Positions 59,706 to 64,000 of a stretch of DNA of 64,000 bases are shown in pieces. Positions within the stretch are counted from its first letter, which is position 1. Each line of letters begins with the position of its first letter. The notes under the pieces are model-generated. The model saw only the letters and a program-made list of their open reading frames with translations. It was not told the origin of the DNA and searched no databases. The position numbers and the translations under genes are program-made. The DNA comes from Eucalyptus grandis (taxonomy: Eukaryota; Streptophyta; Magnoliopsida; Myrtales; Myrtaceae): NCBI RefSeq assembly GCF_016545825.1, contig NC_052620.1, forward strand, positions 8,370,001-8,434,000, given 5' to 3'.

Positions 59706-60641
59706 GGTTCCATTCGTTTTATGGAACATGACTTTCAGGAGAATGTTTCTGGATTTTCTGGTGTTCGTTTTACAGAAAATAAACTACTCAAGGAAAATGT
59801 TTTTCATCATTGAAAAAAACAACCTTTAAAGATGAGGAAAACATTTTCCATAAGTTCTTCCACCTTGCTTCTTTTCACCAACACATTTTTGTTTTATTTT
59901 TATGCTTTCTTTTTTCTTTTTTTCCTTTTCTTTTTTTTCTTTTCTTTCTTTCCTTTTTGTCTTTCTTCCTTAGCTTGCCCGGTTGCCGGCCATGACAGTG
60001 TCCGGCGACCGGCTGTGGCCGCGAGCCATCTCGAGCCTCGCCCAAGGCCGGTGAGGCTTCGCCTAGGCCAATTTGGGGAAGCCGAGCTTGCCCGAGCTCG
60101 GTAAGTTCGAGCCTCACTAGCTTGGGGTGGAGCTCTGGCCTTGCCAGATCCGGCGAGCTAGGCGAGGCTCGGGCCTCGCCCGAGCTTGCCAGAGGTTCTT
60201 TGGAGAGCTCGGGAGAGATTGGTCGAGCCTCGAGCTCGCCGGATCTTGTGACCGGGTCTTGGCTAGCCATCGGGCAGCCATCGTCGACATGCGACGGCGG
60301 AGGAAGGAGGAAGGAGGAATGAAAGGAAAAAGGAAAAAAGAAAAAGAAAGAATAAATAATAAATAATAATTTTGATTTTTAAAAATACAAATAATTAAAA
60401 ATTCATTATTTTTAAAATATAAAAAATAAAACAATTATTTGGGTCAATTAAAAATATTAAAATTTAATTTTTTGATAATTTTTTCCAAACAATTAAATTA
60501 GCTAACGAACGGTGGAAAATATTTTACACTTAAAGTTTAGGTTTCAATTGAACATCGAAAAATATAGTCATTTTCCTGGAAAATAACTTTTGGAAAAATA
60601 TTTTCTGGAAATTGCCAATTTTCCGCGAAACGAATGGACCC
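59706..60641. mobile_element. Harbinger-like non-autonomous element 3 (936 bp), GC-rich core
   Basis: Flanked by TTA on both sides (59703-59705 and 60642-60644). Ends GGTTCCATTCGTTTTATGG and, from the right, GGGTCCATTCGTTTCGCGG, followed by inverted GAAAAT/ATTTTC blocks. T-rich tract, then a GC-rich core (59975-60300) with GCCTCGCC and GAGCTCG words, then an A/G tract. Same plan as the two others, but the terminal sequence differs (CATTCGTTT versus GTTTGGTAAC), so it is a separate family. Confidence 0.7.
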
Positions 60642-60644
60642 TTA

Positions 60645-60973
60645 ACACCAATAAAAAATTTGAAGTCTTATGTATCTAAGAGGCAAACAATTTGAAAGAG
60701 GTAGAATTGAAGCAACCATACAGCAATAAACAAACCTACTGAATATCCCCTCAGAAAACTTACATAAATCCAAAGATTATTTTTTCATAAAAAAAGGTTT
60801 GGGCCTTGAGAATCTTGTCCTGCATCACTAATCTTTCGTGCCGAGCAAAGTCTAAGATTGCTAGTATCCACATCACAAGTTGTACTTGTACATGTCCTAT
60901 CGATTTGAGAGATTTTATTTTTTGTATAACCAATGGATCCTCTTAGTACATAAATAAGGGATGAATGATTAAC
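60645..60973 (-). other. 3' flank and likely 3' UTR of copy C
   Basis: 60820-60915 matches the 3' flank of copy B near 10420-10500. No unique polyadenylation signal can be fixed. Confidence 0.5.
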
Positions 60974-62266
60974 TTATGGTTTCTTGAAGGCTTTTGTTTC
61001 ACCACATCCCATGATCTCCGAAGGCAACTTGCCGACCTTCTCCACACCTTCTTCAAACACCACGCCCATGCCCATATAAAGATGAGCCTCTATATGGCAA
61101 TGGAAAAACCAAACGCCCGGATTATCTGCCACCAATCGAAGGGCGGTCCACCCATAAGGGTGAACTACGACCGTGTTCTTCATGATCGGGTTCGCCAAAT
61201 TGTACTTTTTCGGGTCATTTTCGGCGTCAAATTTCCCTGTCCCGTACCCGAGGACCCAGAAATCGTGGCCGTGGAGGTGCCACGGGTGCGTCTCGCTGTT
61301 GTTTTCGGTCATGGTGTTTGCATTTTGCAGGATGATGTCCACTGTGGAGTTGAACTTTAGTCTATAGATTGCGTTGCTAGAGATGGCATTGGTGTTGTTC
61401 GCAACACGGTAGATGTCATAAGTCGTGAAGTCGTCTAGCCGATCGGGCGGTGGGTGTTGATCGAACACATGGTGGAGATTCTCCTTGAGGGCGATCAAGT
61501 ATGGTGTATGTGGGAATGTGAACGACACGTTGTTCATAGACCAACGGTAATAACCGTCAATCGTGTTCTGTGTGTTGAGGAGCACAATCACTCGGTCCGA
61601 TTTGGGCGGTGGAGTGTGGACGTATCCTTGGCGGGCTTTGATCGCCACGCCCTGTGCCAGTCGTGGCGCGGTGTCACTCCAGATCGGGCCAGCGGGTGGA
61701 TCTGTGGGGGGCACCCTCTTAGGGTGGTTCGGGTTGTAATTAAGGATGGCAAGACCAGGAGGGGTCTTGGCCGTGGCGTTCCGGGCCACAATGTTGGTCG
61801 TGATCCAGTAATTTCTTGAGGGTTCTTGGTCAATTTTGATCAAGACGGAGTATGTCTCGCCCGAGTAGATGAACAGATTTTGGACCACGATCGGCTCCAC
61901 ATAGTGCCCATCCGCTTCAACTATAGTCATGTTGTGACCCTGCAAGATAAAGTTAAATTCGTCACATAATCCAAGTAGTAAATATTAACGTACTAGTCTT
62001 GCAACGTTCTATCCAAGAAGCATTTTAAATTTTAGTTTTATATAAAAGAACATCAAATAATATCTCCCAAAATAAAAAAAATGTGTATGAACGTAAAGTG
62101 CATACAACGTTGTTCGACTTTTTTTGGTAAGAGGGGAAATTCTTATTTGCTCGGTAAGTGGAAACTCATTTAATAATTGACCTACATCAAGATTGCCGTT
62201 TACGACTTCTCCTCGTATCTTGGCCTCCCTCGCTCTCGTTGACTCCAACCAATTCGGCGCGACCGA

Positions 62267-62301
<35 letters not shown>

Positions 62302-64000
62302 TATGCCAAATTGTCAATTTAACGTTTTGTCACCGTTCCGTGAACTTTTAGTCTATTGAAAATTTCAAATAATCCAATCAAAAGTTGAACTTATTAAGTT
62401 GAATGAAACCAAATTGTGTAAGGTCATTATGAATGTGAAATTTTGTTGGACCACCATCGACTGCTCTAAAAGTTTAAGTAATTAGAAGAAAGAGTGATTT
62501 AATAGTTAAATATTCTATCATTCTACTTCACGGTTAATCTGGTGTTTTTACTTGATACTAAGCTCAGAAGCATTTCATTGAGGAGGTAAGTAGGGGCCTG
62601 GCAAGAATTAAACTTAAGATATTTTGGCCCTGATATCATATAAGATTTTGTGGAATCATCACCAACTACTCTAAAAGTGTGACCTATTAGAGAAAGATGT
62701 GATTTAATATCCGAATAATTTATCAATAGAGATTCTAGTGTACAACATCACATCATAATTTAAAACTTTCTCTTGTAATCCACAATGAAGATTTTTAATC
62801 TATGAGACTTTGAGAATATTAAAGGAGGCAATAAAAACAAAAGGTGAAACTAAAGGAATAATTTGTAGGTGATGAAAGCTTGCCTCAATTTGAAAGCTGA
62901 GAGCCGATAGAGCGGTGATACTTGAAATTCTGAGACGGTACGTTTTACCTGGGATGACTATCAGCACATATGGCGAACATTCAGGATTAGTTGTGTTACA
63001 AGCCGTTGGATTTGAGCTTGGAGTGGCCAATTTGGAGCAATTGAACTTTCCCTTCCCTTGAATTAATAGCGACTGTAATTCAAGCAAAAAGAATGAGTTA
63101 AAAAATAAAAAAAATAAAAAAAGATTACAAATGAGTGAAAATGGTGTTGTTTTTCCATAGTTGAGGAAATCAAATAAAGTTTATTACCTGAGGTTCCCCA
63201 ACCCAAACGAAGGGAATGGAGGATAAACCAGCAGCTTGTTCATAAGTGCTGGCGTGGTACCAGTCGTTGAGGATGATGCTCTTGTCGTTGTCGTAAGTGA
63301 ACGGCTCGGCCACGCCACCCGGCAGCAAAACCCGGATCGACCCGTACAGTCCAGCCTCTCTTTGCATCCCGTAGTGGGCGTGGTACAAGTATGTTCCGGG
63401 CTACATAGGGCAAAATTAAAATGTCATCTAAACTGGCCTTGCAAGATGAAAGTTTGATCATCTCTCTCGGATCTATGTATGAACAAGTGCCGTTTGGTAA
63501 ATTTGAGTGATGAAAGTATCAGGCTACACCCGGCATATATAAGACCAATTCCCACGAATTATCGGATGAGCTGTGGTCCACATGAAATTCACATGAACTT
63601 TTGATTAAGTAGAGGTGACATGAACATAGGTGAAAGATAATATTTGCATTGTATATAAGGACTCACTCGATCGACGACAAAACGATAGATAAAGGTGTCT
63701 CCAGGCAAAATGGGGCACTGAGTCACACCCTCTGTTCCATCGCTCCACGGACTTCCGATCTGCACTTTCAATCCCACCCAAAATCATTGTCTCTATAAAC
63801 TTTTTATTGTAATCTTTATCAGACACCCGATCGACACTTTCATAACATAGTATCGATATAGTTTAGACGCCATAGCTATATACCTGTCGGATTCCGTGCC
63901 AATGGATTGCAAGATTCTCTGTCGCCAACCCATTGGTAACTTCCACGATGATGGGGTCTCCCCGTCGTGCTAGAATGGTTGGGCCCGGGGTCTTTCCGTT
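60974..64000 (-). CDS. AAO: L-ascorbate oxidase-like multicopper oxidase, copy C (intact in the window)
   Basis: Family role: oxidation of ascorbate with four copper ions, secreted to the apoplast. Exons on minus: exon 1 63884-64000 (last 39 codons, [10 protein letters not shown] to HWHGIRQ; start lies beyond the right edge), exon 2 63667-63759, exon 3 63188-63400 ([15 protein letters not shown]), exon 4 62884-63072 (63 codons), exon 5 60974-61939 (321 codons plus stop). All frames are open and every junction is phase 0. Copper motifs: [15 protein letters not shown] (61265-61288) and [12 protein letters not shown] (about 61067-61102), with the type 1 His, Cys, His and Met all present. With an exon 1 as in copy A, the protein would be about 571 residues, normal for the family. 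Introns 1-3 have GT and AG. Intron 4 (61940-62883) starts with GC: GAG then GCAAGC. A laccase or SKU5-type protein is less likely given the [11 protein letters not shown] and GMQR blocks. Confidence 0.93.
62269..62299. repeat. (TA)n microsatellite in copy C intron 4
   Basis: About 31 bases of pure TA repeat. Confidence 0.93.

Noticed and set aside
59832..60434. Frames of 90-131 codons in the third Harbinger-like element
   Set aside because: Same reason: poly-T and GC-rich words translated on both strands.
60965..61833. Plus-strand frames opposite exon 5 of copy C
   Set aside because: Shadows of the conserved minus-strand oxidase exon.
1..64000. CRISPR arrays, bacterial operons, rRNA genes
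   Set aside because: No regularly spaced identical repeats with unique spacers and no ribosomal sequence; the window is plant nuclear DNA.

Overview
The window is plant nuclear DNA, most likely from a dicot. Genes have small introns with plant-type splice sites, and most of the sequence is plant LTR retrotransposons (Ty1/copia including a Sirevirus-like element, Ty3/gypsy of Athila type), an L1-type LINE, a tRNA-derived SINE, and MULE- and Harbinger-like DNA elements. I cannot name the species. Myrtales is only a weak guess from the look of the GC-rich repeats.

The only cellular genes I can support are three tandem copies, all on the minus strand, of an L-ascorbate oxidase-like secreted multicopper oxidase. 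Copy A (1-1166) shows exons 1-4 and runs off the left edge; its exon 3 has lost the AG splice acceptor. Copy B (10529-46822) is a wrecked pseudogene stretched over 36 kb by insertions. Copy C (60974-64000) has intact reading frames in all visible exons and lacks only the 5' half of exon 1, which lies beyond the right edge; its intron 4 appears to be a GC-AG intron. Shared exon borders (213, 93 and 63-codon exons) and shared flanks show that the copies arose by duplication.

Layout: 1-1560 copy A and its upstream region. 1.6-5.1 kb intergenic with small inverted-repeat elements. 5.19-9.43 kb a decayed LINE inside one copy of a duplicated 3' flank. 10.5-46.8 kb pseudogene B, interrupted by a 2.0-kb solo LTR in exon 5, a Harbinger-like element in intron 4, a 27-kb nest of retrotransposons in exon 4, a small insertion in intron 2 and a 3.2-kb solo LTR in exon 1. 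46.8-49.6 kb the upstream region of copy B with a SINE, a MULE-type MITE and a Pack-MULE carrying a gene fragment. 49.6-60.9 kb intergenic with two Harbinger-like elements, a solo Athila-type LTR and local duplications. 60.97-64.0 kb copy C.

The nest is four levels deep: pseudogene B holds copia element 1 (15046 to about 41999), which holds a solo gypsy-like LTR (17301-20289) and Sirevirus-like element 2 (22834-39465), which holds Athila-type element 3 (25966-33149). Target duplications are visible for the three inner insertions. LTR-LTR divergence counted by eye falls from the outer to the inner element (about 7, 4.4 and 1.5 percent), matching the nesting order. Element 3 is a deletion derivative lacking reverse transcriptase, RNase H and most of integrase.

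I found no CRISPR array, rRNA or tRNA gene, and no clearly new enzymatic system. The most unusual items are the Pack-MULE, the three Harbinger-like elements with a shared GC-rich core, the young deletion-derivative Athila element, and the splice-site changes in copies A and C.
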